Shown: positions 6,617-6,680 of the stretch, piece after piece
How the letters are laid out: each line of letters starts with the position of its first letter
Position numbering within the stretch: the first letter of the stretch is position 1
From: an uncultured Prevotella sp.
GTDB lineage: Bacteria > Bacteroidota > Bacteroidia > Bacteroidales > Bacteroidaceae
Direction of reading: 5' to 3'
Length of the DNA stretch: 6,680 nucleotides
Assembly: GCA_934183355.1 (NCBI GenBank)
Contig: CAKPST010000074.1
Location: 1-6,680 of the forward strand
The notes under the pieces: model-generated
What the model was told of the DNA's origin: nothing
The model's input: the letters and a program-made list of their open reading frames with translations, nothing else
Database searches by the model: none
Position numbers and translations under genes: made by a program

Positions 6617-6680
6617 ACCAAGGTATACAAAAAAAATAAAAAACAACAACACCAACAACAAGTCAACAACGTCTTTTTGC
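6617..6680. other. A-rich intergenic tail with CAA repeats
   Basis: After the TAG stop at 6614-6616 the sequence has runs of A and then CAACAACACCAACAACAAG, followed by GTCAACAACG and GTCTTTTTGC at the edge. No stem followed by a T run is seen on either strand, so I cannot place a terminator for the operon. It may be the leader of a gene beyond the window. Confidence 0.4.

Noticed and set aside
6617..6680. Terminator of a convergent minus-strand gene (T runs on the minus strand)
   Set aside because: No stem of useful length precedes the T-rich stretch, and no minus-strand gene is visible at the right edge.

Overview
The window looks like chromosomal DNA of a member of the order Bacteroidales, probably close to Prevotellaceae or Muribaculaceae. 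The signs are a moderate-GC coding region with AT-rich intergenic gaps, the absence of Shine-Dalgarno sequences, two matches to the Bacteroidetes -7 promoter box TAnnTTTG, a DUF4292-type lipoprotein, and the gene order dut / TPR protein / DUF4292 lipoprotein / EnvC-like protein, which I recall as common in this order. The genus cannot be fixed from what is visible.

Layout: positions 1-225 hold no gene. They contain a very AT-rich array built on the octamer AATTAACG and its complement CGTTAATT. Tandem copies on the left face tandem copies on the right across a 15-base T-rich centre, giving an almost perfect inverted repeat with arms of about 77 bases. Positions 226-1563 (minus strand) encode an HD-domain dGTP triphosphohydrolase. 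A 162-base divergent promoter region follows. From 1726 to 6616 four plus-strand genes are packed tightly enough to be one operon: dUTPase (dut), a secreted TPR protein, a DUF4292 LolA/LolB-like lipoprotein, and a long EnvC-like coiled-coil protein with a degenerate LytM/M23 domain. The last 64 bases are A-rich and non-coding as far as seen.

How the genes fit together: dgt and dut both act on deoxynucleotide pools (dGTP and dUTP) and start back to back, so they may share control. The three genes after dut all encode exported proteins: a periplasmic TPR scaffold, an outer-membrane lipoprotein related to lipoprotein carriers, and a probable activator of a cell-wall amidase. That suggests an envelope assembly or division module led by a housekeeping nucleotide gene. 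I see no mobile element, CRISPR array, RNA gene or defence system. The most unusual items are the large inverted repeat at the left edge and the architecture of the EnvC-like protein: a cationic N-terminal tail, an approximately 140-residue charged Ala/Glu/Arg/Lys helix, and loss of all zinc ligands.
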